64,000 nt of DNA from Yamagishiella unicocca (taxonomy: Eukaryota > Chlorophyta > Chlorophyceae > Chlamydomonadales > Volvocaceae): the NCBI GenBank assembly GCA_003116995.1, contig BDSL01000030.1, forward strand, positions 868,001 through 932,000, given 5' to 3'. Made by a program: the position numbers and the translations under genes. The notes under the pieces were generated by a model, which had not been told where the DNA came from, ran no database searches, and was given only the letters and a program-made list of their open reading frames with translations. Positions 10,461-23,400 of the stretch are shown here, piece after piece. Each line of letters begins with the position of its first letter. Position 1 is the first letter of the stretch.

Positions 10461-12471
10461 TACCACTACTACCACGACAGCAGTACGGTCAGCAGTAGGG
10501 CTGCCGCAACTAACAAGAATCCCTGATCAAGGCCATCAGACCGCGTCTAGCGACAGCGGCACGCCTCCCTCTCACCCCCTCAACATCCAGCCTTCGCATA
10601 CTTCGATGCCGGCTGACTGGGGGGCGAACCCTTTCAATCACCTGATGTAATGGGGGTGGCAAGAAGACCCGGTTATGGGTGTGTGTGGCGGGGGGGAGTC
10701 CACATTGGGAATATCCGTATTCGGAGGTCCACTGAGGCTTGGCAGTGGTTGGTCCCTCACCTCTAGCTCTGTGAGGGGACCTATCGGCACGTGCTAACTC
10801 TAGGCACCCTAGGGACAAGCTTTGGTACTCACAGCCGCCACTGAGCAAATGCGCGCCATGGCCAGCTGGCGCCCACTGCCCTCCATGACCGACTCCATGC
10901 GCCACCTTAGCAAACAGTCTCCCGGCCGCCATGCGCAGGGAGCTGCTAAGGTGCTGGTGCGTGGGCGAGGGTTGCGGACGCTGACAAGCGTCGCTACGGA
11001 TGCTGGTGTGGTGGCGTGTGGACCCGATGCCGGGCAGCTGGGCAGCCTCCCGCGCCGACAGACGAATGGAGGAATCGAGCAGCCGAGGGGACGGCGGCCG
11101 TGTACCCAGACCAAGTACATGTGTAGGGAAAGCGCCAGCTCATGGGTCTATGCAGGTCCGGTAGTGCAGTGCGCCGCGTGGCGTGGGTGGCCCGGCGCGG
11201 TGCCGCTTGGGCGGCAAGTATGTTTGACCCACATGACCGTATGCATCAAGTACTGTGTGCTGGGGCGAGGAAGCTACTAGTAGCAGTTTGTGCGGCATGC
11301 GCGTATGCGGCATGCGTCTTTAGTGACTAAGTGCAGCACACGCGCTCTCCGTTAGCTTAACTCCCTGTCGTTGCATGGCCGGTTTGATGATCTACGGTGT
11401 ATTCCATCCAGTGCGCTCTGCCTGCCCTCGCTCCCGCATCTAGAAAATGCCCCACGCGTGCCTTCGATCAGTGGCAGCGGTATCGTGGGGTTGAAGGCCA
11501 ACCCCCAATGTAACTCCAAGCTTCGGAAAATCCACTGTCATCAGAAGCGATAAGGCTGTCAGCGCTAACATGTCATCAGCTGACAAAACCTGTCCACCCA
11601 GCATAGCGCCCCATGACCGGCCGTACTTGCCTTATTCCCAGGCCGTGAAACGTAGGTCGCAACGTGTGTTAAATACCTCTGCACGCCTGTGCTTATCCAC
11701 AGGCTACCATTGTTGCTGTCTACGGTCCCTGCCATGGACCAGTCTGCTCCCAGCGTAGAAGTAGGATATTTAGCAGGAGGCCTAGCAGGCCTGCTTTAAC
11801 AAACGCAAACGTCTGCTGTCGTTGCTTCCTACGTTGCTTCCTTATCACTGCCGACGCCAGTGCATCTGCTGCTACTATAGTGGTGTTGTCTGGGCAGTTG
11901 TTCCCTGGTTGGGCATGTCCCCTGGGCAGGGCTGAGCGCATACCCCGGCACGCATACATCTGCACCAGCCACCCGCCCGGAGCTTATACTGGAGTGTTCC
12001 TCCATTCATGTCACCAACGTCTACAATTATTCGTGTCGTGTCGATTGAAGACCGAGAGAAGCCGCAGCCAGCTCGCCTCGCAGTGCACGTAACAAGCTAC
12101 CGCCGGGCAGATACGTTGCACAGCTAATACTATGTACTCAATGCGCACGGCGGTAAAAGTGAAAGCAGAATACCGGTATCAAAACAGAAGAGGCCGTGGA
12201 AGGAGTCCCGAACCGGAAGACAATATTAAGGTGTATCACCTATGCGAGCGATTTATACAGTTTGCCTAAAGTCTTATCATTGTAACCTCGTATCCTGCAT
12301 ACGGCGCCAGGAAGCATTTATTAGGCATAGGGCCCTTCGGCGCTTGACGCTGGTGTGGCTTGAATGCTGCAAAGGTGCAATAGCTTTTTCCTTTTGGGTG
12401 TTTGGGCAGGGAAGGTACTAGTGGACCTGTGTGGTACCTTGCCGACACCCTTTACTATTAAACTCAACGTT
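10461..12471. other. intergenic region upstream of the sigma factor gene
   Basis: No gene was confidently recognised. Short ORFs on both strands around 10,800-11,280 have coding-like GC content but no motif, and their frames are not supported by splice-site logic. The last few hundred bases should hold the promoter and 5' UTR of the sigma gene at 12,472. Confidence 0.45.
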
Positions 12472-15425
12472 ATGGCTGCTAGTTTTTCCTGTGGCTGCAC
12501 TGCGCCGACCACCATGGCCTTCGCCAGCCCATCGCTGAATTATGCATCCCGATGCCATCCTACTGCAACTCGATCGGCGGTTGTCCCTCGCGCTGTGGCG
12601 GCTCCCACACGGCCTGCGAAGTCGGCCGAGTTGCTTGACGGCCGGCTGGCAGAACAGTCGACCATGAACTTCCATGAGTATACACAAGCCACCCAGATGC
12701 TCAACAGGCTCAAGGGTCAGGCTTATGACCTCGAGCTTCTGCTAGACCAGTTAAATGCACTTGAGGCTAGCCTGGACGACACCCTTCTGGTAAGCTGTGC
12801 TCTTTAGGCCCAGCTTCCATGACTTCAACCTGGTTCCCTTCTTGCTTATTACAAATAAGAACTGCAATCGGTCCCCATGGTGCCTCACGCAATGCAGGCG
12901 CCACCCTCGCTAGACGAGCCGCAAGACCGGGCAGCCCGGCAAGCGAATCGTGCAGCTAAACGAGCAGAGCGCAGGGCAAAAGCCACCACTGCAGCAGTGA
13001 CGGGAACCCCTGCGGCACCTGTCAGCGACGTTCCGTCAGCAGTCGCTCCGCAGGCTAAGGCGGACAGCCCGGCAACCAGTAGAGGCCGCAGCGCTGTTGT
13101 AGAGAAAATTATCATCACGCCCACGCCCGCAGGGCCAGCGTCGAGCAGCATTAGTGCGGCCTCGGACGTGCAGCACCTAGAGGAGCTCTTCAAGCTGACT
13201 GTCGGCGAACCTGAGCTGCCGCAGGCAGCAGCAGTGCCATCCGTTCTCCGCCCACGGAAATTCCCTAAGAAAATTGCCGCAGCAGCACCGCCAGCTGAGC
13301 TACCAGTTGCGGCAGCAGCAGCGCCAGCTGAGCTACCAGTCGCGGCAGCAGCCGCAGCACCGCCAGCGGTACCTGTGGACTCGCTTACGGAACGCCTGGA
13401 GCGGCTTCTCCGACCCCACACCTCACATGATGGCGAGCAGCTCAATGACCAGGAGGAGCATGTGCATGGGGGGCCATCGGACGATGACCTGCGCGCCCTG
13501 GAGCGCGAGAGGGACACCCTAGAGCTGCCTCTGGAGGAGGAGGAGGACGACGAGCACGCGAGCGTGCTTGGAGCGCGAGCCCTTGAGGCGTCAGCGCTGG
13601 TGTCCCGCTCCCCAGAGCAGCTGTCCATCTCCCCCACGGGGCCATCCCTGCTCAGCCTGGTACCAGCATCGGCGGCTCCCGGGCGGGGCGCGAGGGTGCG
13701 ACAGGCGCGCCGCAGCGCCCGCAACGGACAGAGCCAATCCCTTCGAGCAGGCAGCGCAGCGTCTATGGCGACGGGCAATCCACGAGGGCAGAAGGGCATT
13801 GGGAAGGATGGTACGGTTCAGTTCCTTAGCTCCTCCTCGTCCGTGATCATGCTCACCGCTGACATGGAGCGCGAGGTAACCGAGGTGTGCCGGGACTTCC
13901 TGTTTCTGGAGAAGGTCAAGCGGCAGTGCCAGAAGACGTTGCACCGGAAGCCTACGACCGACGAGGTGGCAGCAGCTATCGGCATGGACTTGAGGTAAGC
14001 TTCGGAAATTTAGGCATGGGATGGTCGCCCTAAAAAAACGCGTTGAGTTGGGGTTAATTTCATCGGATGGGCAGTTATCAACATAGCCGCGTGGGTCGCG
14101 TTTGGCTTTCTTCCTGGTTTCGTGACTTGGGATCGTACTCCCCCAGTTTGGACGTCGAGGAAGGTCGCAAAGCGGCGTGAGGAGGATAATACGCAATCCT
14201 GGCACCTGCCGCTTCCTCGTTCGTCGCGATAGCTCTCCGTTTAGCGCCCTGGCAGCGCCGGACAGCATCACGTATGGGCGATGCACATGGGTCGGCCACC
14301 GTTTCCCTACTGGCACATTTCCCCCCAATCCGCACCTGATATCACCACCGCCGCCGCATCCACTCCGCGCGTCCTCCTTCTGCTCACAGGGGCTTCAACC
14401 TGCGTTACGACGCCGGGCTGAAGGCCAAGGAGCTCCTGCTGAAGTCCAACTACCGGCTGGTGATGACGGTCTGCAAGCGGTACATTGGAAAGGGCGCGCA
14501 CCTCCAGGACTTGGTTTCGGAGGGCGTCAAGGGCCTGTTGCGTGGCGTGGAGATGTACGACGCCAGCAAGGGATTCCGCTTCGGCACCTACGCGCACTGG
14601 TGGATTCGGCAGGCCGTTTCCCGCTCGCTGGCGGAGACCGGGCGCGCTGTCAGGTGTGTGTGGGCGCGAATGGGGGGAGGGCGCGGCAGGATCCGCTCGG
14701 GTGCGGCAACGGGCGAGTTGTTTTCGCGTGCTGGGGCATCCAACGGTAAGGTCCAGGGATGTGGGTCAAGCGGTGTTCAGCTGCGTCACACCGCTGCACG
14801 GCTGCCCGCCGGCCTCGCTGCGGAATAAAATTCGACCTCCGCCTACCGCGCTCCGCGGCCCCTCTCCAGGCTGCCGGTCCACATGATCGAGCAGCTCACC
14901 AAGCTCAAGAACGCCACGGCGGTGCTGTCCATGGAGCTCAACCGGGAGCCCAGCGTGCAGGAGCTGTCCACCGCGGTGGGGCTGCCCGTCAGCCGCATCG
15001 AGATGCTCATGGACGCCGCGCGCAGCGCCTCCTCAATGGAGACGCCTATCGGCGGCAACGACCAGGGCTCCACCATCAAGGACAGTGTGCAGGACGAGCG
15101 GGTGGCTGCGGACGAGGAGTTTGGCAACAGCAGCCTCAAGGCCGACATGGACGCAATGCTGGAGGTGCTGGCGGCGCGCGAGGCGCGCGTGCTGCGCCTG
15201 CGGTTCGGCTTGGAGGACGGCGTGGAGTGGACGCTGGAGGACATTGGCTCGGAGCTTGGCGTGACGCGGGAGCGCATTCGGCAGCTGGAGGCCAAGGCGC
15301 TGCGCAAGCTGCAGGTCAAGACCATTGACGTGTCGGGCAAGCTCAAGGACTACTCCGAGAACCTGGACATGCTGGACACCAAGGACGTCGCGGCGCGCAC
15401 GTCGTCCGGCACGCGCAAGACGTGA
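12472..15425 (+). CDS. RPOD: plastid RNA polymerase sigma-70 factor (RPOD/SIG1 type)
   Basis: Model: join(12472..12789, 12898..13994, 14390..14653, 14870..15425), 744 aa. It directs the bacterial-type plastid RNA polymerase (PEP) to promoters. The N-terminus (MAASFSCGC..., rich in Ser, Ala and Arg) looks like a chloroplast transit peptide. Residues about 107-410 are a low-complexity Ala/Pro/Glu-rich extension typical of algal sigma factors. The sigma core begins near 415 (TADMEREV). Region 2 follows: SNYRLVMTVCKRYIG near 487 and FGTYAHWWIRQAVSRSL near 535, with the conserved WWIRQA of regions 2.3-2.4. Region 3 starts at LPVHMIE (about 560). Region 4.2 carries an intact helix-turn-helix (TLEDIGSELGVTRERIRQLE, about 681-700) followed by AKALRKL. 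All key promoter-reading residues are present, so this is a full housekeeping-type factor. Stop is TGA at 15,423. Confidence 0.93.
13269..13372 (+). repeat. in-frame Ala-rich repeat inside the sigma factor N-terminal extension
   Basis: Imperfect units encoding AAAAPPAELPVA occur about 2.5 times in tandem within exon 2 of the RPOD gene. The reading frame is kept, so this is a protein-level repeat in the non-conserved extension. Confidence 0.75.
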
Positions 15426-17446
15426 ATGGTTCGAGATGAGCAGAGGCAAGGAGCCCCGCCGATACGGTCGTCTGAGTCGCTGCAGCGCACTGGCCGCGTC
15501 CCCAGCGAGCTGCCGTCGCGCGCGTGCGAGGAGTGTTGTGAGCCGGGCCGGGTTGGGTTCCCCTTTCCTACGTCCTTGCCTACCGGTGTGGTCGCGGATG
15601 CTTTGGGGGGAAAACAGTGACTGAATTTTGTGGGCTGGACGTAACGTCCAGTCGTCGGTCGGAGGAGTATGCAGCCGATCATAGCCGCGTGACTTTGATG
15701 ATTGCAAGGGTTTGCCGCTGGGGTTGTCCTCCATGTACTTGTCAGGAGGTGTCTGGTGGTCGGTGCTGTGTAGCTGTGCGGAATGGCTCTGGTAGCGCGG
15801 GTCAGGCCTGGAGCGGGGCAGTGAGGAGCTTCGGCGCCTTGCTGCATCGGTGCGCGAGGCCTGGAGCGAGGGGATCGGGTGCAGCGCGGTGCAACAGCAG
15901 GGCGCGTGAGCCGGCTCTATTCCGTGGCGGCTTCTGTCCAAGGCATGGCGCGTGTTGTGAGGCGAGCACCTGATGAGCTTGATCCGTGGTGCCAGCTGCG
16001 TGGGTGGGAGAGCTGGAGAGCGTGGTACATGCGCAGGTCCGTACCAGGTAGAAGAAAGGAAGCAGTATTTCGTCTTTTTGAGGTCCTCTTTCAGGTTATC
16101 GGTTAGTGTTAAGAGGTGGTTGGCATATTCAGCGCTAAGGGACATGGCAACGGGTGTGTTTTGATCGCAGCTGGGCGGCTGGGGTTTCCCGTGTACATTG
16201 CTTGTGCTGGACATTTTGGCGGTAGTACTACGTAGGACATGATACGCTTGCACTTCAACCTGCGTTCCGTAATAGGCAACGCAGGCAGCTGGACCTGCGT
16301 CTGCAGGTCGGGCATTCAGAAGAAGAATGTTGGCGGTGTCAGAGCACCCCATGGGAGGTGAAGTAGGTGGCAGGTGGGGACCGCTACCTTACCGCTTGGA
16401 CTTGGCTTCGGTTGACCAGGTACCATATTGAGTTTTCAGCTGAGTTGTAAGCCAGTGATACTTCCGTTTCATGTACACAAGAATAATAGCTTTGCACGCA
16501 TCACATCAGGGTGTATGCCGTACGCAGGTATTGGTTTTGGTCAACTTATTTCTGGGCACACTCGTTAAATAATAATGTCCAATCGGGGTATCCGTGTCTG
16601 ATCCTCGATCGCACCAAAAGCGGATTCCAGGAAAGTACGGGTAGACAGACACTGGAAGAGTATCTGCAGACCTGGTAATCCCAAGCTACATGTCTGCATT
16701 GTGTCCCGACCCTCGTTCGTAACACCTCACTACCAGGACGCGTTTCTTCAGCAGCAGTCGGTACTGGTGGATAAGGGTTTCACTGGAGTGACTAAAGGGT
16801 GTGAGCCTTGTGACATGCGAAGCGGCCGTCTCGTGTGTTCCAGGTCCGCTGTGAGCTGTATCCGTTGTGATTTTTCCTGGGCTTTTGCCAGCCTGCACCA
16901 GGTTGTTCCTTGCAGAAGGGTTTTGTACCACGCCCCGCTTTTTGTACCACGCCCCGCTCAAGTTTGCGCAGGCATGCACATCGTTAAAGTGGCGCTGCTC
17001 GTTTCAGTCTATTCCCATTGGATTTCAGGTGCAGGCCGAAGGGTGCGGGCGTCGGCTACTCGGGTTGCGAACCCTTCCTGGGCCGCAACGTAGCAAACGG
17101 ATGTATATCACAGTTTTATTTATGCATTGTACGTTTATTTGGCATACATTTGCCGGCGAGCAGCATGACAACTTCATGAGTGCACAACCTGACAACCATA
17201 AGCGACGTGTTTTGGAAACAACCAGGTTTACAGAACAGGCGTCGCGGGGTCGCCCTTATTACGTACACCTGTGAAAGTAATTGCATCAGGTGTATTACAC
17301 TAACATGACATGGTCGCGCCGCGACTCGTACACGAGGAACGTACAGTGAGTCTGCACGGACTGCACCATTACTCCATTAGCGCTTTGACCGCGCGACTGC
17401 CTCTGCTGCTTTAAAAAGATGTACCACTCGATTAAACGAAAAGGTC
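15426..17446. other. sigma gene 3' UTR and intergenic region
   Basis: No further gene is recognised. The TGTAA at 16,446 would give a 3' UTR of about 1 kb. The remaining ~1 kb should contain the promoter and 5' UTR of the cyclase gene starting at 17,447. A 17-base direct repeat (ttgtaccacgccccgct) occurs twice at about 16,922-16,961. Confidence 0.5.
16446..16450 (+). terminator. putative poly(A) signal TGTAA for the RPOD gene
   Basis: This is the first TGTAA, the usual green-algal polyadenylation signal, on the plus strand after the sigma gene stop. The 3' UTR would be long (about 1 kb), which is common in Chlamydomonas. Confidence 0.45.
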
Positions 17447-20400
17447 ATGGGTAATCCACCTGTGAACGCTGTAATGAAAGTTATGCTGTTATGCTTGCTT
17501 CTCCTAGCACAGTTTCAGCGCGTTCCAGCGGCCTGTAACGACACTGACAGTTACTGCACAGCTGACCTGTTGAGGGACGTCATCTCAGCATTTTCAGCAA
17601 GGTGCTATACGGTACTTACTGCACAGGCCTTGTGTCTGCGCCTTTAATCAATTTTCATAAACCCGTGCAGTAACATAACCATCGAAGACGTCTCCGCAAC
17701 AAATGGCGCACTTGCTACGGCAGTCGCCAACTTTGGCTCGCGGTGCCGAGGCATCGCACAGGACGTCCTGAGGGTGAGCCCTAGGCCAGCGGCGCTAGGG
17801 TCTGCGCGCTGAGTCCTTAGAAACGGAGCTAGAAGGCCGCACTTGCTATATCGCCCTCAGAGGGCTTGGGGCTACACCCGCAGCTTCTCCTCGGAAACCT
17901 AGCCACCTGCTGTCCTCCCCTCCCTCCCAGCACATCGTCGCCGCCAACGCTCCATTCTGTGGCAAATCTCCACCCCCACTCCCCTTACCCGGTTTCCCTT
18001 CTTCCCTCTTCCCATCCCGTTGACTGCCCCCCAAATATCCTGTCCCGTCGCGTAAATGGTTTTTATGACCCCACACACACGCACGCACACGCACACCACC
18101 CTGTCCTCGCTGCCCCGCCCTGCCCGTGTGACAACCCTTGCACTCACGGTGCATACACATAAAACACAATCGTGCCCCCTTCCAGGCTGTGCGGTTGATG
18201 ACCCCCAACCTGAACGATGAAGTGCAGCAGCAGCTGGCGCAGGAGTTCACCAGGCGGAGAGGCTACCGGATAGAGTACGACACGCATCCCATCGCGCGGA
18301 TAGCGGAGGAGGTGCAATTCCAGCTGGAAACGAATGGTGGGGCAGCGGGGGGGGGCGGCGGGGGAAAGGGGATGAAGAGGGTGGCGATGCGCCAGGGCCA
18401 GGTTTCGGCGGCGGGGCCGAGGCATAGGGCCTGCGGTGGGAGGATGCACGGCATGAAGAGGAGGTGGGAGGTGCGGAGGGCGGGGGAATGAAAGGGCCGC
18501 ACCAGGCTCAGCGGCGGACTGCCGTACCGCCCACGGAGATGTCTGGTGCTCCAGGGTTTTAGGGGTTAGGGTTTGGCGGGTTCTGTTGAGTCGAATGACG
18601 GCGGGTTGGTTAGGGTGCTGGCGAGTGGTTGTTCGTTGGCGCAACGGGGCGGGGGCCAGAGGGCACCGATGCCCGGGGGGACCTACACGGGTGGGCCGCA
18701 GCCTACACGGGTGGGCCGCAGCCTACACGGGTGGGCCGCAGCCTACACGGGTGGGCCGCAGCCGCTCCCGCTTCCTGGGTGCTGCGCTGGTTAGATCATT
18801 TGACCGTATGTGTGTGGGGGGGGGCGTCCAGGCGGACGAGGAAGAGGGGCCACTGCTCCCGCCCCGAGCCCACCCGTCCGCAACCTCAATCACCCTCCCT
18901 GCCTCCACGGCCGAAGGTTGCAGCGTGCACGACCCGTGTACGAAAGGAAAACCGTTACCACGGGCGGGGGGTATGCTTCACCAGGACGCAAAACCAAACG
19001 AGTGCACCCAACGTTTCCCTATCCATTTCTACTTCCCGTGCCGACCCACGGGTCTCCTCTTGTGCCTAGACCCCAACCACAATCACCATACACTTGGTGA
19101 TACCAGTCCCACCCAAACTCGTCCCTGCCCCCCTCTCCCCCCCCCAAAGTCTCTCTGTACGACGCCTGGGTCCTGGACGTGCCCTCCTCCGAGGCCGTCC
19201 TGCGAGCTAACGGCGCGGCCGTGTTGGGCGATCTGGATCCGGAGCTGCAGGAGCAGCTGTCGGACAGCGACGTGCTACCGTGAGTGCCGGGGATCCCTTG
19301 CGCCCGCTGCAGACACGTGCTACGCTTGCGGCTGAACCCCACCGGCGCAACGCCGCCCTGCTCTTGCCGCCGGTCTCCGGGCGCGGAAGGGGAGGGCGTA
19401 GGGTGGAGAGGGGACCCTTGGAAAGCGACAACACAGGAGGGGGCGGGGGGTTTCGAGGGGGAGGAAAAAACGTTTAGGAAAGACGGGGCGGGGGGTGGGT
19501 GGAGGTGGTGGCCGCGGTGGCCGCTGCGGGAGGGTCCTTGGCAGGGTCCTTCGCGCTAAGGAGCTGTCGGACCGTGCAGGAGGACATGCGCGCTGATGAA
19601 GGGGGGGTAGCGAGGAGACACGCGCTCGTGAAGGGGGGGGGGTTAGCGAGGAGACACGCGCTCGTGAAGGGGGGGGGGTGGTTAGCGAGGAGACACGCGC
19701 TCGTGAAGGGGGGGGGGTTAGCGAGGAGACACGCGCTCGTGAAGGGGGGGGTTAGCGAGGAGACACGCGCTCGTGAAAGGGGGGGGGGGTTAGCGAGGAG
19801 ACACGCGCTCGTGGGGTCGGGGATGTTGCTCCCACCTGCACGACTCTTGACCTGGTCGCATTATCCCAGGCAGCCACCCCCCCAGGCAGCCACCCCCCGG
19901 GCCCCGCCACACAACCACCAATGCCCCCACCCCACCGCGTCTCCGGCCCCCGCCCCGCCGCTTCCTCCCCCACCCGACTGCAGCCTCATGCAGGACTACG
20001 GCGCAATGTACGGCGGTCGTCGTACGGCCGTCGTAGTCAGTGGTCAGGTGCCGCTGCTGTACTGGCGCCGCGATCTGTTCGCAGCCGCCAACCTGACGCA
20101 GCCGCCCGCCACCTGGGGCGAGCTGCTGGCGGTGGCGCAGCTGCTCAACGGCACTGACTTCAACGGCGACGGCGAGCCGGACTCGGCGCTGTGCTGGCAG
20201 ACGGAGGGGTGCATAGACTCCAACACAGTGCTGTCGAATGTGCTGGCCAGCATGACACAGTACCTGGTAGGAGGGGTCGCGTGGAAGGCGTGTTGGCCAT
20301 AGGTGGGGTGTTGAGTAATAGGTGGGGTGTTAAAGAAAGCCCGTGGACTCGTATGTGGGGTGACGTTGACGCCCTGGCCCGCAGCCGCCAGAGCCCTGCC

Positions 20401-23400
20401 CCTCCTATCGGGACCACCTCACAAACTGCGGCGGCCCAGTCTCTACCTCTACTTTGCAGCCTTTGCTCGGGCGACGAGCGTCCTTGCGTCAGCGCAACAA
20501 AACCCTAAACCCCTGTAAACCCCCACCTCACTCCGCGCCACCCGCCCATCCCCCGCCTCCCCGCCTGCCCCCAGGGTCGCAGCAGCGGCTGGCTGTTCAA
20601 GCCTGACGACATGGCCCCGCTGGCCGCCGGCCCGCCCCTGCAGCGCGCGCTGGAGCTGTTCCGCAACCTGACGCGGCGGGAGTCCCGGGGCAGCAGCGGC
20701 TGCCGCTACCTGCACACAGAATTCCTGAACGGCACGTGCGCCATGACCGTTAAATGGGCGCAGCAGTTCAAGGTGTGCGTTGGGCGGGGAGTGGCGTGAA
20801 AACCGTGGGGGGTGTAGAAACCGTTTTACGCGACGGGACAGGTAAAATCCGTTGGGGGGGGACAGGGACAGGTCGACAGCACCCGGGGCCGAGGGAAGGG
20901 GAGTGGGCCTGGGCAGTGGTGTTTTCCCTTGATTTGCCCGCCTCATCCAAAAGCATTGCACAAGTGCCCACTGCTACGGCTGACTCCCCGTTGCTTCCCC
21001 CCCCCCCACACACACCCGCGGATTATCTTTTACCCCCCTGCCCCCCCGCGTACATGGGTCTTCCTCGGCCCCCCACCGCCGCTGAACGGTTTTCCTAAAC
21101 GAAACGTATTTTCTAAACGGTGTTTCTCGCATCCACGGGTCTTCCTCTCCCCCCCCCGCTACCGTTTTTCTCTTATCAACCCCCCCCCCCGGGTCTATTA
21201 TTGTAACCCCCCGGCCGTGGATTTGCGGATTCTCTTATCACCTCGAACCCCCCCGCCGCTACCGCCTCCAGGTGGCCGAGCTGTCACACCCCGAGCTACA
21301 CGGCCTGGTGGGAGTCGCGCCGCTGCCCGGATCCACGGAGGTCTGGAACCGGGAAACCAACAGCTGGATCTCCTGCGGCTCGGATCCAGCCGCCTCGCCC
21401 TGCCCCCACGCCACCCTGGAGTCCCCCCTGGTACTGCCAACCGCCACAACCGCCACAACCGCCGCAACCGCCGCGGGACGTGCCCTCAGCCCCGCCGCGC
21501 CGCCGCCCGCCGCCGGCGGCTCTGCGCCGTCGCCGGCCGCCGACTCCAACAGCAGCCTAGCCGGGCCGAGCCGCGTGTGGGTAAACCGGGCCCCCTACTG
21601 CGGCATGTTGGCGCTGCTGGGCGGCGTGGCGGCTCGCACCTCCGCCGACTACGGTGCGGCCGCGCTGTCGTTCTTCGCGCTCGTGACTTCCCCCAACGCC
21701 AGCTGGGCCCAGATGGGCCTCAACGCCTCGGCCGTGGGCCCCTTCCGAAAGCAGCACCTGGACCCCGCAAACGTGCCCCGCTGGCTGGAGCTCGGGTACA
21801 ACCGATACGACCTGCTGGTGTGTGGGGGGGGCGGGGGCGCATGAAAATCGTTGATGCGGTGGGGGGGGAGGTACAGGAAAGAACCGGTTACTCGACATGG
21901 GAAGTGGGGGGGAGAAGAAGGCGTGTTGTTGCGTGGGGGAGGGGGCCGCCGTGGAGGGGGGGTGAGGACGACTGGGGGTGGAGGAAGAAGGGGGAACCGA
22001 AAGGCTAGTTGGAGGGCCTTGCGTGGGAGTGGAGGGGGCGGGTGCGTGTGGAGGGGGGGCAGGGGGAAGGGAGGAAGCACTGGGGAGGGGGGAGGGAAAT
22101 AGGAGGAACGTGAAACATCAGGTGGGGAGACACGTCTTGGAGGGGTAGGGGGTTTCGGGGAGGCACGTGCAAGGGAAGCACGTCGGAGGGAGGTGTGTGG
22201 CACAGCTCCTGGTGCCGTACATCGACTGCTGGCCGCGGGGCGGTGCGACGTGCCGTCAGCGCGCGCCGTCAGCAACCCCCCCGCCCCCCCCACCCCCCAG
22301 TGCCGACCCACGGGTATCCTTTCATATCACCCCTTGCGCGCGCGGCCCGGACCCCCCCGCTTCCTGCAAACCGGCTTCGCGGGACATTCCCAACGCCGCG
22401 CGGTGTCCTCATTTCTGTCAGCCTAGGAGTTGCCGCCGTAGTAGACATAGCCGCCGAAGGTCGACATACAACCGAATTTAAATTTCCCCCCAACCAAGTT
22501 CTCCAGCATGCATCTCCAAACGTTTATCCCAAACTTTTTTCCTGTCGTACACGGGTTTTCCTTGCAACTCCCCGGGATGTCGTGTCAACCGGGTCTTCTC
22601 GCCCCCCGGCCCCCCACCGATCCCGCACCTCCACCCCCCCAATCGGTACCGTAGCGTCACCCGTCACCCCAATCCCTTCGCACCCCGCGCCTGTCCGCAC
22701 CCCCCTCCCCCGCCCCCACCCCCGCCCCCACCCCCGCCCTGCCCGCAGCCCTTCCTGGAGTCGTGGCGTCAGGCCGTGGATCACCCCAATGCCGCGCTGC
22801 CGCTGAGGCTGCCCGGGGCCGGCATCTTCCGGGACACGTTCTTCGGGGCGGCACAGAAGGCCCTGGGCGAGAGCACCGTGGAAAGCATCATGGTGGACGT
22901 GCAGGCGCAGCTCAAGAATGGGCTGGCGTCGAGTGGGGTACCGCCGATGGAGGTACGGCAAGGGGGGCAGGGCGCTAGTGTGGGGGATGAGCTCTTCGAG
23001 TGATGGTGTGGGGAATGAGCTCGTCGAGTGACGGTGTATGGTCATTTTCCTTTACCAGGCGGCCGACGGGCCATATCCACATGTTTCCCGGCTGAGGTAG
23101 TCAACCCCAGGTTTCCGGCGTGCGCACTCAACCGCGTGCCCGGCAACTGTTCGCCATCTAGTTCCTGCCCTCCGTTTCCAATGACGTGTAACGAGGTCTT
23201 CTCGCCACCCCCAACACATACACACACACGCCCTGTCCTACGTCTGCTATGTAGTGTAACCGGGTCTTCCCCTCACCCCCTGCCTTCCCCCCCGCCCCCC
23301 CCATCTGGGCCTACCTGTTCCGCTCCGAAACCCCGCAGGTCCAGCGCAGCTACTGGCGCACCCTGGGCTACGAGGGGCAGGAGCCGCCGCCTCTGCCGCC

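Noticed and set aside
10809..11120. Minus-strand frames around 10.8-11.1 kb
   Set aside because: Moderately coding-like composition but no motif, no start/stop consistent with splice sites, and a neighbour of retrotransposon debris.
13274..13799. Long minus-strand frame (up to 304 codons, Ser/Arg/Ala-rich) opposite RPOD exon 2
   Set aside because: It is the mirror of a GC-rich coding exon in Ala/Gly-biased sequence. It has no motif and the plus strand carries a verified sigma core in frame.
15033..16352. 439-codon minus-strand frame covering the RPOD 3' end
   Set aside because: Its right part is the complement of the conserved sigma region 4 exon and its left part is 3' UTR. No family resemblance, no splice logic.
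22195..22300. Possible extra ectodomain exon (VPYIDCW frame)
   Set aside because: The flanking exons (ending 21,817, starting 22,749) already join in phase. Nearby sequence is G-run intron followed by a degenerate intronic repeat.
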